From Erythroxylum novogranatense (Eukaryota > Streptophyta > Magnoliopsida > Malpighiales > Erythroxylaceae), in contig CM057228.1 in NCBI GenBank assembly GCA_029891385.1, positions 85,052,964 through 85,116,963 of the forward strand: a stretch of DNA of 64,000 nucleotides, in the 5' to 3' direction. The notes beneath the pieces are model-generated. The model saw only the letters and a program-made list of their open reading frames with translations. It ran no database searches and had not been told where the DNA came from. Positions 10,894 through 22,162 of the stretch are shown piece after piece. Made by a program: the position numbers and the translations under genes. Positions within the stretch are counted from its first letter, which is position 1. Every line of letters starts with the position of its first letter.

Positions 10894-11864
10894 ATGAAAC
10901 AGGAAGGAGAGGTGGTGGTCCTTGCTTGCAGGTCTATGGCAGGCGTTTTACAGTCAACCAATTCTATATCTCAACATTCATTTCCAACGCCTTCGCCGTT
11001 CTCTTTCTCGGTTGCCTCTCAACGACCTTCTATTAAAGTTTGTTCTCTGCTTCTTCGTTTCCTGGCTCTTTTGCTTTCCTTCACCTCAGCAGTTTCACTG
11101 GCTGCTCCATCAACCAAGCAACTTGCCTTGGAACCTTCTACCTTCAACCAATATTCACAACTCATGTAAGCCTACTGATAGATTAAAACTTTTTTATTCA
11201 CAACAGTAGCTCCCAATTAAAAGCTAGTTATTCAAGGCATTTAAATCTTATGATACATGTTACTGAACTTTGTTTTAACAAGCTAAACCAAATTGCTTAT
11301 ATCAGGATCATAAATTCAAGTAATTAATCATACATATAGTACCAGTTCCTTGTTATCTTATTGATATAATTGTTCTTGTCACTGAAGATGTCATCTGATA
11401 TTCTTCGATTTCTCGATTAGGTATTGCTTCATTGTATCTATCTTAGTTTTCCTTTACTCAGCGTTTCAACTCTTCAAAGGCATTTGTGATATTGCACACA
11501 GGGGCATTCTGATCTCAGATGTAATTTCAGACTACATGAGCTTCATACTCGATCAAGTAAGTGCCACTAATAAAGAACAACTTACATTTTAAACTCCGAT
11601 TCCTTTCTATTTGTTTTAACTTTTAAGCCAAATTTTGGCCTATAAAGGCTGACTCTCTGTATGCATCGCCATCTGCAGTTGGAAGGCTATCTTCTCATTT
11701 CTTCTTGTTCAGTAGCAATACTGACCATTCAACAGATTGCAAAGCCTGCACCACTCTGGAAGGCAGCTATCATATCCACCAGCATGTCTCTTGCTACTTT
11801 TCTTGTTACTGCAATTAGCTGTCTCCTTTCAGGATACAAGCTCTGTACGAGAATAATCTGGTGA
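10894..11864 (+). CDS. CASP-like four-helix membrane protein, three exons
   Basis: Exons 10894-11165, 11421-11556 and 11679-11864, with GT-AG introns, join to 197 codons, normal for the Casparian-strip-membrane-protein-like (CASPL, formerly UPF0497) family. Four hydrophobic segments lie at about 48-70, 92-110, 138-155 and 165-187. The first holds an arginine (R55) and the third begins just after an aspartate (D135, in LDQLEGYLL), the two charged positions typical of the family. CASPs form plasma-membrane scaffolds that direct local lignin deposition; most CASPLs have no known specific role. I favour the CASPL4 group but cannot be sure. ATG 10894 is the first in frame (A at -3); ATG 10936 (MAGVLQ) would give a 183-residue protein and is a real alternative. 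Confidence 0.85.
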
Positions 11865-12406
11865 TTAAGTCTTTATGCCGAATCCTTGTATCCATATCAA
11901 CCCTCAAAACCTTCTCTCTGCTTTCGCATAGCCAATAGAATAACAATTTAAAAAGAAAAAAAAGTCGTTCATTTCTAGGAACACGATGTGTAGTACAACA
12001 TCATAATCCCTCATTAATATGATCAACATCTGTATCTCTCAGATATATATAATCAGTTGCTTGTTCAGTGCAATTGTTGATCACTTCTAAACAATAGACC
12101 AAGCAGTTAATGCTGTAGCACTCTTTCATTATCAATGCCTGGAAACAAATTTCTTGCACAGCTTTCACGTAGGGTGATCAATGCATAATTTGCAAGCCTT
12201 CTATTTTGTCCTATCGTACTACATAAAGTCTACAGATCAACAAGGACTGTAGATTTAGTATTAATTTGTCTCTGAAGCCCTTTTAAACACACAATAATTC
12301 AGTAACAAATGATAGCACGACCACATAAAGACTTGCGTATGGGATAGATGAAAATTCTAGTCCTGTACTACAAATCTGACTTTCACAATCTAACTGTGAA
12401 AGTCCA
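11865..12406. other. Convergent 3' intergenic region
   Basis: The CASP-like gene (+) and the helicase gene (-) end tail to tail here. No coding sequence is visible; the stretch should hold both 3' UTRs. AT-rich, no clear shared terminator. Confidence 0.4.
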
Positions 12407-14092
12407 TCACCTAAGGACCTCTGTAGGTTTCTTCTCTTCTTCTTCGGTGACAACAAGTTTACCCTCTGTAAAGTCACAAGCGGGGATGGGGACACCAAGC
12501 TGCTTCTGCAGTTTCTTCACGACAAAAACTTCTGGCTCCTCACAAATCGTTACAACAGTCCCCTTTCTTCCAAGCCGACCTGTCCGGCCAGCTCGATGTG
12601 CATAATGAATGGAGTCAGTAGGCAACTCCAAATTAACAACCAGATCACATTTTGGTATATCCAAACCCCTGGCTGAAAGTTCGTTTGTTATAAGAACTCT
12701 CACATCCCCATTTTTGAATTTTTTCATAATTGTTGACCTAGCGAGCTTGCCAAGGTCCCCATGCAGCTCTGCAGCTTTCATTCCTCGGGCCTCCAATTTG
12801 AAAACAGTGTCTTTCAGTTGCCTAGTGTGGTTCATGAACACTATCACAGACTTGGCATCAAGTGCATGCACACATTTTCTCAACGCATCTACCTTGTGTT
12901 GCAACTTTGAAACACAGTGGTAGTGTTTCAAAGATGGAGGAAGGCTCTGAACTGCTGCGTGAGGCTGCAAATTTGAGTTTGCACTTGGATCAGACGCAGG
13001 CTTTATCAGATTAACAGGTGGAGAGGAAGGAAGTGATTCAAGTGGGATGACTTTTTTGGCCTGGATAAGGAGGGCGTCAGTGCTCCAACTCCTTGCAGCC
13101 CTTATCACGGAGAATGGCACCGTGGCAGATACCATGATAGTTTGACGCTCAGCCCGACTGGCAAATGGGTTTTCACGTCCACGAGGATCTGCACCTGCTG
13201 TCCTTCCTACATGATCCAAAATCCGGTGCATGTCCTCCCGGAAGTTGAATGAGAGGAGTTCATCAACCTCATCCAAAACCAAATATCGACAACCATGAGT
13301 ATGTAGTTTGCCTGCTGCACTGATTTCAGCAATCCTACCAGGCGTACCCACAACAATTGCTGGCTTGTTTTTCTTGAGAGCTTCTTCCTGCCTTGATCGA
13401 TTTGCACCCCCAACAAGTTGTTGAACCACTTTCTTGTTTGCCGGGCCCAATAGTTTCTCAACTTCCCTTACAATCTGCATTCCCAGCTCTCTTGATGGGG
13501 CCACAATTACTGCTTCTATCTCATTTTTCTTCCCAGCTTCTTCATCACCTTCGGAACTGTTATCCTTCAATGGCCCCACTTCAGACAGTATAGGAAGTAG
13601 ATATGCCAGTGTTTTCCCTGATCCTGTATAAGACTGTATAACAGCGTCATGATTCTTGAGAATAACAGGGATTGCCGCAGATTGGACATCAGTTGGAACT
13701 GCAAAGCCTTCACTCTCCAATCTTCGTAATAACAAAGTAGGGAGACCAAGCTCAGAAAATGACTTCGCAGCAAATGGAGCTGACTCTATTTCAGGCGGCT
13801 TTTTTACCCCAACAGCTCTCTTTCCATTGCTACCAAGTGCCTTCACTCTGCTTTTAGAGACGTCAATGGCCGAAATAACATTTCCTTTCTCACCCTTTTT
13901 TGTTTTATTTATCCTGATTTTTTCAAACTCGCTCGGGAAACCGAGACTAGAAAGAGTCAGAGGGCCATGGTCTCGACCAACCTGACACAGAAATCTTATG
14001 CTCGTGTTGCCCCAAGCTTTTTTGGATATTTTTTGCATAGGAAACGACTGCTCAACAAGTAGGAGAAACCTTGTAGACACCATTGCCAGCAT
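12407..14092 (-). CDS. RH47: DEAD-box RNA helicase, RH47/ISE1-like, intronless coding region
   Basis: One uninterrupted frame of 561 codons. The helicase core runs from about residue 110 to 545: Q-motif region with PTDVQ (133-137), motif I TGSGKT (156-161), Ia APSRELG (198-204), GG (228-229), Ib TPGR (250-253), motif II DEVD (274-277), III SAT (322-324), IV VFMNH (418-422), V ARGLD (474-478) and VI HRAGRTGR (499-506). The first 45 residues are basic, rich in serine and leucine and poor in acidic residues, as in an organelle-targeting peptide. The sequence looks closest to Arabidopsis RH47 (ISE1, EMB1586), a mitochondrial helicase needed for embryo development and affecting plasmodesmata; that link is from memory. 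Motif II is DEVD rather than DEAD; the catalytic D and E remain. It should unwind or remodel organellar RNA. Confidence 0.93.
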   Translation of the reverse strand: MLAMVSTRFLLLVEQSFPMQKISKKAWGNTSIRFLCQVGRDHGPLTLSSLGFPSEFEKIRINKTKKGEKGNVISAIDVSKSRVKALGSNGKRAVGVKKPPEIESAPFAAKSFSELGLPTLLLRRLESEGFAVPTDVQSAAIPVILKNHDAVIQSYTGSGKTLAYLLPILSEVGPLKDNSSEGDEEAGKKNEIEAVIVAPSRELGMQIVREVEKLLGPANKKVVQQLVGGANRSRQEEALKKNKPAIVVGTPGRIAEISAAGKLHTHGCRYLVLDEVDELLSFNFREDMHRILDHVGRTAGADPRGRENPFASRAERQTIMVSATVPFSVIRAARSWSTDALLIQAKKVIPLESLPSSPPVNLIKPASDPSANSNLQPHAAVQSLPPSLKHYHCVSKLQHKVDALRKCVHALDAKSVIVFMNHTRQLKDTVFKLEARGMKAAELHGDLGKLARSTIMKKFKNGDVRVLITNELSARGLDIPKCDLVVNLELPTDSIHYAHRAGRTGRLGRKGTVVTICEEPEVFVVKKLQKQLGVPIPACDFTEGKLVVTEEEEKKPTEVLR

Positions 14093-14560
14093 GTTTGTTC
14101 AATTCACGCAATCATAAACTACAAGAACCAATTCATAACAGCCTTTAAGAGAGTTGCCTTTGCAACAGATAAGCTCAGTGCCCACTCAACCTTTCGAAAG
14201 AAAAACGAATGTAGCACTTGCCCTGAAGATGTAATCCTACCTATGACAATAACAAAAGCAGCAATGAACAGTAACTGGAGAGCAGAAATGGAAGAAGTAA
14301 ATTTAAGAAATGGAGCTAACCGAATATTCTAATATGGAAATCTTAACAGTGACCACACCCAGCTCAAGCTGTTGGGACATTTGTTCGAACAATTAGTGAG
14401 CGACCCAAAGTAGCAAAACATACCTTGACAAGAAGCGAGAGATTCACCTATTCAAGCGAAGCTCAACTCAGCCTCAGCCAAATATCCTAAACCAAAACAT
14501 GTTGAAGGAAGGGTTAGAGGCAGATAGAAATCAAAGCGAGGAGGAGGCCTAAGCTAATCA
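14093..14560 (-). promoter_or_regulatory. Probable 5' UTR with candidate introns and promoter side of the helicase gene
   Basis: On the minus strand two donor-like sites are visible, ATAG/GTAGGATT near 14240 and CAAG/GTATGTTT near 14425. A 5' UTR with one or more introns is therefore plausible although the coding region has none. This is inference from splice-site words only. Confidence 0.35.
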
Positions 14561-15367
14561 GCAGTAAATGTTAACGGCGCCTTAGTTTTGAGGTAAATTT
14601 GCATTTGGGCTCTCGCTCAGATTCTTGCATTTGATTAACACATCCCAACGGGCAAAAGTTTTAATCAAAATCATTCCATAACCAATATCCTCCTAACATA
14701 CAATTAATTCGATTTCTATAATTCAAACGCAATACTGTCCAGGAACGACGTGCGCAAATAATTGTCTATGGTGTGGTGCGCACTTACATCTGCCCCTCCA
14801 GAATCAACTGAGCTACGCCCTGCAGCTACGCAGTAGTTATTACTGAAAGTGTTTGATGTAAAAATAGAGAATAATGTGCATGAAGATAAATTTAAAAGAT
14901 AAAATCGTTAACCATTTAATTCTCTCTTTTAATATATCCAGTAATATTTAATATACTTAAACAAATAATCTTTTTAACAAAATATTAAATTATGCAATAA
15001 TTAATTTTTAAATATTTTAATATTTTGATTTTCAATACTGCATACTTAATTATTTTCTCATTATTAAATAAGGTAAAATATTTTTAGTAAATTATCTCGC
15101 CAAACATTATGGTGTACTACTATTCTACCCTCAAAGTCAATATTCATTTAGCTGAGTTGACACATTTGTCCACAGAAATCAAAACATCAGATCATCTGTA
15201 CCACTAACTCTTGTGCTATTCTATTACACACTTAAAACATCGACGTTTTTGTTTTAACTTAACAACATCTGGTTCTCAGCTTATTTTGAGCCAAGTTGAT
15301 TTGTTCTTCTTTAATTTTACTTCCCGCCTCAACTCTTTTATTTCCATTAATTCATGGAACATATCGA
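14561..15367. other. Intergenic, AT-rich
   Basis: No gene can be supported. A GC-richer patch at 14765-14835 is discussed among the rejected items. AT-rich sequence follows (14870-15090). Confidence 0.4.
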
Positions 15368-15568
15368 GCTTTGAAGTCCTTCTTCGATGTCCATTCTGAC
15401 TCTTACTTTTCCATCCAGAACTTACCCTTCGACTTCTTCAAGCCTCTTCCCACTCCTCCGCCTCATCCCGAGATCGCCATCGGCGACTATGTCCTGGACC
15501 TCTCCCAAATTGCTCACCTTGACGTTTTCAACTACCCGACTCTTAACGACTCCAATTGCTACCTTCAG
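15368..15568 (+). pseudogene. FAH: Fumarylacetoacetase (FAH) orphan first exon
   Basis: The frame reads ALKSFFDVHSDS, then FSIQNLPF, FFKP, EIAIGDYVLDLS and NCYLQ, ending at a GT donor (15569). This matches exon 1 of plant fumarylacetoacetate hydrolase, the last enzyme of tyrosine breakdown, whose N-terminus starts with a short MALLKSF-type leader, then IQNLPYGVF and AIGDLVLDLS. The codon in front of the first alanine is CGA, so the family start codon is gone; no other ATG begins this frame closely upstream. No later exon (including the catalytic domain) is found in the following 3 kb. The reading frame itself is still free of stops over all 67 codons, so the fragment is rather young or was captured recently. 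Confidence 0.75.
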
Positions 15569-17989
15569 GTCAGTGTGGTTTTTATCTAGCTTAACGACGT
15601 CGTTTCTAGTGTGGACTATGTTTGTCACACTCCCTCACTTCTTCATCTTTCATTCCAATATTATAGTTATTTGTGTATATGGTACCTCTTTTTGAGTTTT
15701 TATGGTATTCTTATTTGAACAAGTTCTTGTCTTTGGGACGACCTGCGTAAAAAAAAGCTCAAGGGATCATTCAAAAGTTGTTGTAGTGTATGTTCTTCCA
15801 TATATAATACTCAAACTAGCACTATTGTTGTACTGGTCATATTCTATTCCACTTTATTTCACTCACACATTCATAAGAATAACTGGTATAGAACATCTCG
15901 TGACATAGCAACGAGCATCAAAGTGACAGAGCAACAGAGTGATGAGTGAGATACACTACACAAGCACAACAATAAACAAACGACACTAAGGTATTGACTT
16001 TGTTTTCATTCACTAAGTAACAAAATAATATCATTTTACTAAATAAATAAAATGAGATTATTTTGATTATAAATGAGGTTGGGCTTAAGATGTGGAGCTT
16101 AATCCCAAAGTTAGCTCTGGTCAACTTAGGCTGAGCTTGTTAACTTTTGGTAAGGCCAGGCTCGAATATATTTGCTAAGCCTAAATGGACATAAGACAAT
16201 AGTTATTTGTAACAAGCGATTAAGCCTCTTTTTTCGATAAAAAGGCCAAATTTAATCTAAAAGCTTACATACTCTTTAAAAATACTAGGGATGAATTTGT
16301 TGGTGAATGTAAGCCTTAGGGTTAAATATGCCCTTTTGTCCTCTTTTTTCCTACTGTCTTTGATCATTATTATGATTGTTTTATGATTATTATAGATGAA
16401 TTTATCGTAGATCATTCATTAAAATAAATAGGGCAAAAAATGAAAACCCAAAACTCGTCCTTTTCTTGAAAATTTGATACCATTTCATAATTAAAAGCTT
16501 GTTTTATAATGAAGAATGTTTAAAAAAAACATGTATTTCACAATTATCTGATTTTAATCAATTTTAAATTTGGAAGTCAACAAAAGTATATATAAAAAAA
16601 ATAGTTCAAATAGAAGATGGGCTTACTGCTTAGTATTGACAAAAAAATCTAAAATTTCCATTTTTATGACTACGCAAGAAAAGCAAGCTGCAGTCTCGAA
16701 TTTTCCATGAAGATGGGTGCTCTTTGCCTTTTTTTTTTGTAGCTGTTGAAATGAATCCAACCCCACTTTACTACTACATAAATTATTAAAATGTTCTTTC
16801 CAGAAGATTTTAAACTTAAAAACTCCTCTTAAAATGTTTTACTTTCTAATCACTTAACAAAACAGCTGCCTAGCCTACATGCAATTGCAAGGTTATGGGT
16901 TGGAAACTTGCTGGAAGATCCCGTCCAGGGTGATGCGACCAATTTCCAACTCTTGACTGCGTCCAAAGAAAAAGACACCTTCCTTTTCTTACTTTTATTA
17001 TAAATTTGAAGGAAGACCCATTGACTGTGTACTCCAAGGACATTGAAGTTTACTGGAACACAAATATTTCATTTTTCCAATTGGAAAAAAAAAAAGAAAG
17101 AAAAAATCCTCTTATTGAATGAAACGTTTGTTTGATAGGTGGGAAAATGGCAAGGATTATAATTATTTTATTTTCTATTTAAATTCCTGTCATACTCAGT
17201 TCTCAATAATTTTGCTTTGAGGAGCTAACAGCAAACCCAGAAAGTTTTTGTTTCTTAAAATAATAGACTACATTTGTGTTTGGATTTTAGCATCGTCTTC
17301 TTCCATTAAATTCTTGTTGCAATCAATTGAAAAAGCATTTGATAAAATTGTCACCCTGACTTGAGTCAACCACCGTCAGGGGACTAACGATTGTGCCGTA
17401 TGGAAACTGACATTCGTGTGGAATATTGGGTAATGCATTAACGCTGTCCAGCAGCATGACCCATTCAGCAAGCAGCATTGGGAAAAGAAAACGGAACAAG
17501 TGGAGTCACCACAACCTATCAACCACTAACTATTTTTTCTTTTTTCTTCTTTTTGGTAAAAGAATTTTGTTATCTTAAATTTCTTATTTTAAAAAAATAC
17601 TATCCAGGAGATCCTTGCCGCATTTATGTTGAGAATTCTTCAAACGTAGATTTAATAAACACCTCAACAAAAACAAAAAACTAATTGTACACATTTACTT
17701 TACATTCTTCGTAGGTAAGTATGGATAAAAAGATCATAATGTATTTGAAAATTTTCTATATCAATAATAGTGGAAAATAAGATGAGGATTAAATCCTTAA
17801 GAGGGTGCGGATTGATGAGTTTGAGAATAAATTAATGAGTATGGAATGAAAAGTGAGTAGTTAGTTATTGATTATCATTATAAGGATAATAGTTTCATAT
17901 CTCACTTTTTGAGAATCCTCTATACCTCCATTTAGTAGAGAAGTGAAACTCATTCTTTAGTAGTGACATTTCTTTTAAAAATGTTTAAT
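15569..17989. other. Gene-free, AT-rich intergenic region
   Basis: No coding sequence can be supported over 2.4 kb. Around 16080-16270 there are degenerate words of the GGCTCGAA/GAGCTT type that recur at 52560-52790 and 58430-58515, so a decayed copy of that dispersed repeat may be present. The remainder is unique-looking AT-rich DNA with short homopolymer runs (T at 16730, A at 17080-17105). Confidence 0.4.
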
Positions 17990-18650
17990 ACTAATTAATT
18001 AAATACAATTAATTAATTAAAATATAACTAACTACAATATAATTAATTAATTAATTAAAATATAATTCATTAATTAATTAAAATATTGTAATTAATTAAT
18101 TATATTATAATTAATTAAAATATAATTAATTAATTAGTTACACTATTAATTAATTAAAATATAATTCATTCATTAATTAAAATATTGTAATTAGTTAATT
18201 AATTAAAATATTATTATTAATTAAAGTATAACTAAATAAAAGATAATTATACATTAATTAAAATATTACAATTAATTAATTAATTACAATATAATTAATT
18301 AAATATTATTATTATTTATTTAATTACATTATTATTAATTAAAATATAATTATTATTAAAATATAACCTATTAAAATATAATTATTAATTAATTAAAATA
18401 TCGTAATTAATTAATTAATTAAAATATAATTAATTACAATAAATTAATTAATTAAAATTTTAATTAATTAATTAATTGCAATATAATTAATTAAAATATA
18501 TTTATTCATTAATTAAAATATTGTAATTAATTAATTACATTACATTATAATCAATTAAAATAATTAATTAATTAGTTATAATATAATTAATTAAAATACA
18601 ATTCATTTACTAATTAAAATATTGTAATTAATTAATTACAATATTTGTTA
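17990..18650. repeat. TTAATTAA-type low-complexity array
   Basis: About 650 bp built almost only from AATTAATTAAAATATAATT-like words with interspersed TACAATAT and TATTGTAAT. It is nearly GC-free and self-complementary. Sequence on both sides shows weak inverted similarity (GGAATGA...TGATTATCATTATAA on the left, its complement at about 18660-18780), so the array could be the expanded centre of a MITE-like element; the ends are not clear. Confidence 0.6.
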
Positions 18651-18879
18651 CAAACCAACCACTATCAATAATAATGGTAATCATTCCTTCCTCTTAACCA
18701 ACCATTATAATTATAATGATAATATACATTCTCATTCCTCACTATATATATTCTTATTCCTATTATCATTCCCCCCATGCTAACTAACAACCCCCTAAAT
18801 AGTAATAAAACTTAGCTGAATGGTGCATTCCTTTCATTAACTTTGAAAAGTTCTTAGTTATATCTTAATGAATCTCTTT

Positions 18880-19268
18880 CTTTCGAAAATTAAATTTTAT
18901 ATTTTATTGAAACTGGTTATATACAATATAAGGATGGACCATATCTACTTAGTACAAAAGATATAGATTGGTTGGATTAACAATTCCAAAAACCTAGAGA
19001 AAACAATTCCTAGTAATCCAAATGTACAAAGTAATTCATACCAAAGACCATCTCCTTTTCATATTGGTAGATAAGTTAATTATTATCCCTCTTGCTAAGA
19101 AGGTCAACCTATTGTGGAGTAGGATTTCCTATAATACCTCCTCTATGCTTTTGCTTTCTTATCTAAAGGTCCCTATTGTTCGTTTCTTCCTAATGTTGTA
19201 TACCATTGGGCTCCAGCTAATCTTGAACGCCTTGTAGTCAGCCTGGTTCTTCAATTTGATACTCCCCA
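18880..19268 (-). pseudogene. LINE 3' segment (C-terminal end of ORF2 and 3' UTR)
   Basis: Minus-strand translation upstream of the stop near 19160 reads KLKNQADYKAFKISWSPMVY followed by IRKKRTIGTF, resembling the C-terminal end of plant L1 ORF2 (cf. the usual W...YYIWRERN). The CCCCA at 19264-19268 is the target site duplicated by the LTR element. Confidence 0.6.
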
Positions 19269-19887
19269 TGTAACACCCCATACCCGCAAGACCCGAACCC
19301 GACATCCACAGTGATATCCGAGTTCGTGCCCCGTGAGGGTGGCGTGCTAACCACTCAATCAAAAATCGGTACATTATTCATTTAAAACATATATGCGGAA
19401 TTCCATGCCTAAATTGGGTACTCATTCAATCACATCCAATTTGAATACACACAATTCCAAAAGTTCTTAAGGTCTATTTCACAAATACAAATAAACACTT
19501 TATTACAAAATAAAGACATGCAATGCATAACGAATCGATCCCGATCACGACCTTCACTTGAATCCTGTAAACATACTCCCGTTTTACTAACGGGGTACTC
19601 TTCAATTCCTGAAAAATAGTTGCAATGTTGGGTAAGTTTGCGAACTCAATGAGAAACCATCATCGATGGTTCACTCAAAGCATGCATAAACCAATAATTC
19701 ACATCTTATCACATATCATCGCATTCCAAATCAATTCAGGCATTGCTAACTTGTACACATATAAGGCGTATCGCATTTCACACTATTCACATACACATCG
19801 ACACTGCACACAAATCTCTTCCCATAATTTCCATTGTTTTACTTTGAGTTGTGACTGGGCGCTTAACAGAACAGACTTCAGATACAC

Positions 19888-20050
19888 TTAGGGAGTAGGA
19901 GAGCCCTCTGGGTATACACTGACTCCCCTCGAGCTCAAAGCTCGGTTCGAGAATGATAATCACATTTTAAGCAAGTAGGAGAGCCCCCTGGGTATGCACT
20001 ACTGCTCGCTCACATTAGGGACAGGAGAGCCCTCTGGGTATACACTATTC
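19888..20050 (-). repeat. Triple GGAGAGCCC motif in LTR
   Basis: The words GGAGAGCCCTCTGGGTATAC (about 19898), GGAGAGCCCCCTGGGTATGC (about 19978) and GGAGAGCCCTCTGGGTATAC (about 20024) occur in a row, at intervals of about 80 and 46 bp. The right LTR has the same three with point changes (26150-26300). Their function is unknown. Confidence 0.6.
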
Positions 20051-21027
20051 CCTTTTTACAATTGATGAGCTTATAGCTCCGATCAGAATATGCTCCAGTC
20101 ACAACCATTATTTATTAACCAATTATGGATTTCACACGTTCATTCATATCTCTATAGACAATACACATGTATCAAAACATATTCCCAATCATTTCACAGC
20201 AGCATTCACATGTAGTACACACATTTTGCACTTCAGTATCACATTCAAATACTTCGGACACCCGTGGTCCGAAATCAATCAAAACAAGCACATATATCCC
20301 TCCATTCTATCCACATAGCATCATTGCAAATTATTAAACACATAAAGGCTGAGGAACCAACTAGGTTACTCACTTGAATTTTCTAGCTGTTGCCTGGAAG
20401 CTCCAAAGATCGTCTGTGGATTATCGATCCATCGGATCTAAAACAATCAATTCATTTCATTCATTACAAAATGCACAGTCGAAATAATTAATGATGCATA
20501 TGCCTTGAATAAAAGATGTACTATGCCTATTCATGATTTTCCCGGTACCTTTTCCCACTTTCCATTTTCTTTTACTCAGTATCGAACTTTCACTCACTTG
20601 ATCAATATCAGCTCATTTCCAATTCAATAACATGATACAGAACTCCCCAATTTCAATTCTAATATCCAGGCAATTATCATGTCATACTCGCTATGGTATG
20701 ACCTCAAAAGCAATATCACTCATCTCTAGATCAAATTCAATCTTTATGCTCATTTCCTAAAACTCCCAATAGCAATGAATTTACTTTCAAAGTCTCACAT
20801 TATACCCCAATTACTCAAAACAATTCTTAGGATGCAATACAATCATATTTCTTAACTTTCTTTCACAAATCGGGATTCTCATAATTTAATTTCAAACCTT
20901 CATTCTTTTCCTCATTTGTAGACCTCTTTCTCTAGATCATAACGAATCAAACATCACCTCAATCGAAGGTCTACATCAAAAGTTATGCCCTTAAAACCAA
21001 ACTATACTCATTCAGTAGAAACAGCCT

Positions 21028-21245
21028 CGCCGCGACGTGAGGACGTTCGTCGCGGCGACAAGGGGCACTCGCCGCGGCGACAAGCATAGCTCGCCGCGGC
21101 GTGAACGATTGGAGGCTCGCCGCGATGTGTTTCAATAAGCTCGCCACGACGCGTAAATGGAGGCTCGCCGCGGTGAGGCCTTCACGCGTGCCGCGGCGAG
21201 AACACAATTTTCTCGCCGCGTCGCAGCGCAGGCATGCCGCGACGT
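21028..21245 (-). repeat. GC-rich spaced decamer array in left LTR
   Basis: Ten near-copies of CTCGCCGCGRCG start at about 21028, 21048, 21070, 21092, 21118, 21142, 21166, 21189, 21214 and 21235, i.e. every 20-26 bp. The spacer sequences differ from each other, so only the decamer is repeated. CpG is very dense here against an AT-rich LTR. Confidence 0.8.
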
Positions 21246-22149
21246 GCGGCCTTCCAATCGTCTTCTCCGACGAGCTCTCCCTCCTTTCTCTCTCTAAAAA
21301 TTCAGTACTAACTCATAAACACTCAAATCTTTAACAATTAACCCCTATGCATGCTTTAAACACAATAATCACAACATTAAACCATTAACTTACCGAATCA
21401 AGCCAAAAATCCACAAATCTCTAGAAACCCTAAAACCTTCAAAACCAACGATCTCCACCTTCAAGCCTCAACCAACTCCATCTCCCACAATAAACAAGCT
21501 AGCCTTGCACAATGAAAGGGAAACCACAAGAAATGATCGAGAGCTCACACCAAAGGGAAAGAAATCGAAGATCACCGTGGGAGAAGAGAAGAAGAAGATT
21601 GCTTTACCTTAGGATAAAATCCCAAATTGAAACCTAGATATATATATAGACATCGGTCCTCAATTCCTTTAGATTTGGTCTCTAAATTCCAATGGCTCAA
21701 CATTTTTAATTCTCCTAACAGTATAACTCTCATTTTCCATCACCATTGGATAATTCTTTCAGTACCATACGATCAATCAGTCGGTCCCTCGAAAATTTTC
21801 GGTCCGGGCATTTTCTCCCGAATTTCTAGAAAATTTCCTATAAGCCACTGTCAATTGCCAAACACTCTTAAACTATTCTAAATCAATTTTATGAACCCAA
21901 TTACTCCTAATTTCTCAATCAATCATAATCCAATCTAATTATCTCACACATTCACAATTCAAATCATTTACAAAAGCAAATGTCGGGAAAAGTCATGAAT
22001 GCATGTACCTATATGTGCATGTGCCAAATAACTCATTCCTCTACAATCAGAGACCAAATAAACGTTCACATCAGAAATATGAAATGCAAATTACTAGCCT
22101 GACCAAAATGACCCATATACCCTTCCCATTAGGGTCAGGATGTTACAAT

Positions 22150-22162
22150 TCTCCCCTCCTTA
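22150..22162 (-). other. Polypurine tract
   Basis: Minus-strand GTAAGGAGGGGAGAA directly before the LTR. This primes plus-strand DNA synthesis in LTR elements. Confidence 0.8.

Larger units (their letters stand above)
19269..22147 (-). repeat. 3' LTR of the non-autonomous element
   Basis: It is 2,879 bp, starts TGTAACACCCC and ends GGATGTTACA in plus-strand reading. It holds three copies of a GGAGAGCCC...GGGTATRCACT motif (19888-20050), GAGCTC/AGCTC palindromic words, the CTACATCAAAAGTTATGCCC block (20970) and the GC-rich array (21028-21245). Compared with the other LTR, differences are scattered substitutions and small indels. Confidence 0.9.

Noticed and set aside
14765..14840. tRNA-like words on the minus strand (GGGCGTAGCTCAGTTGA)
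   Set aside because: The start resembles a tRNA A box, but the rest does not fold into a cloverleaf and no B box (GGTTCGA) follows. It is more likely chance.
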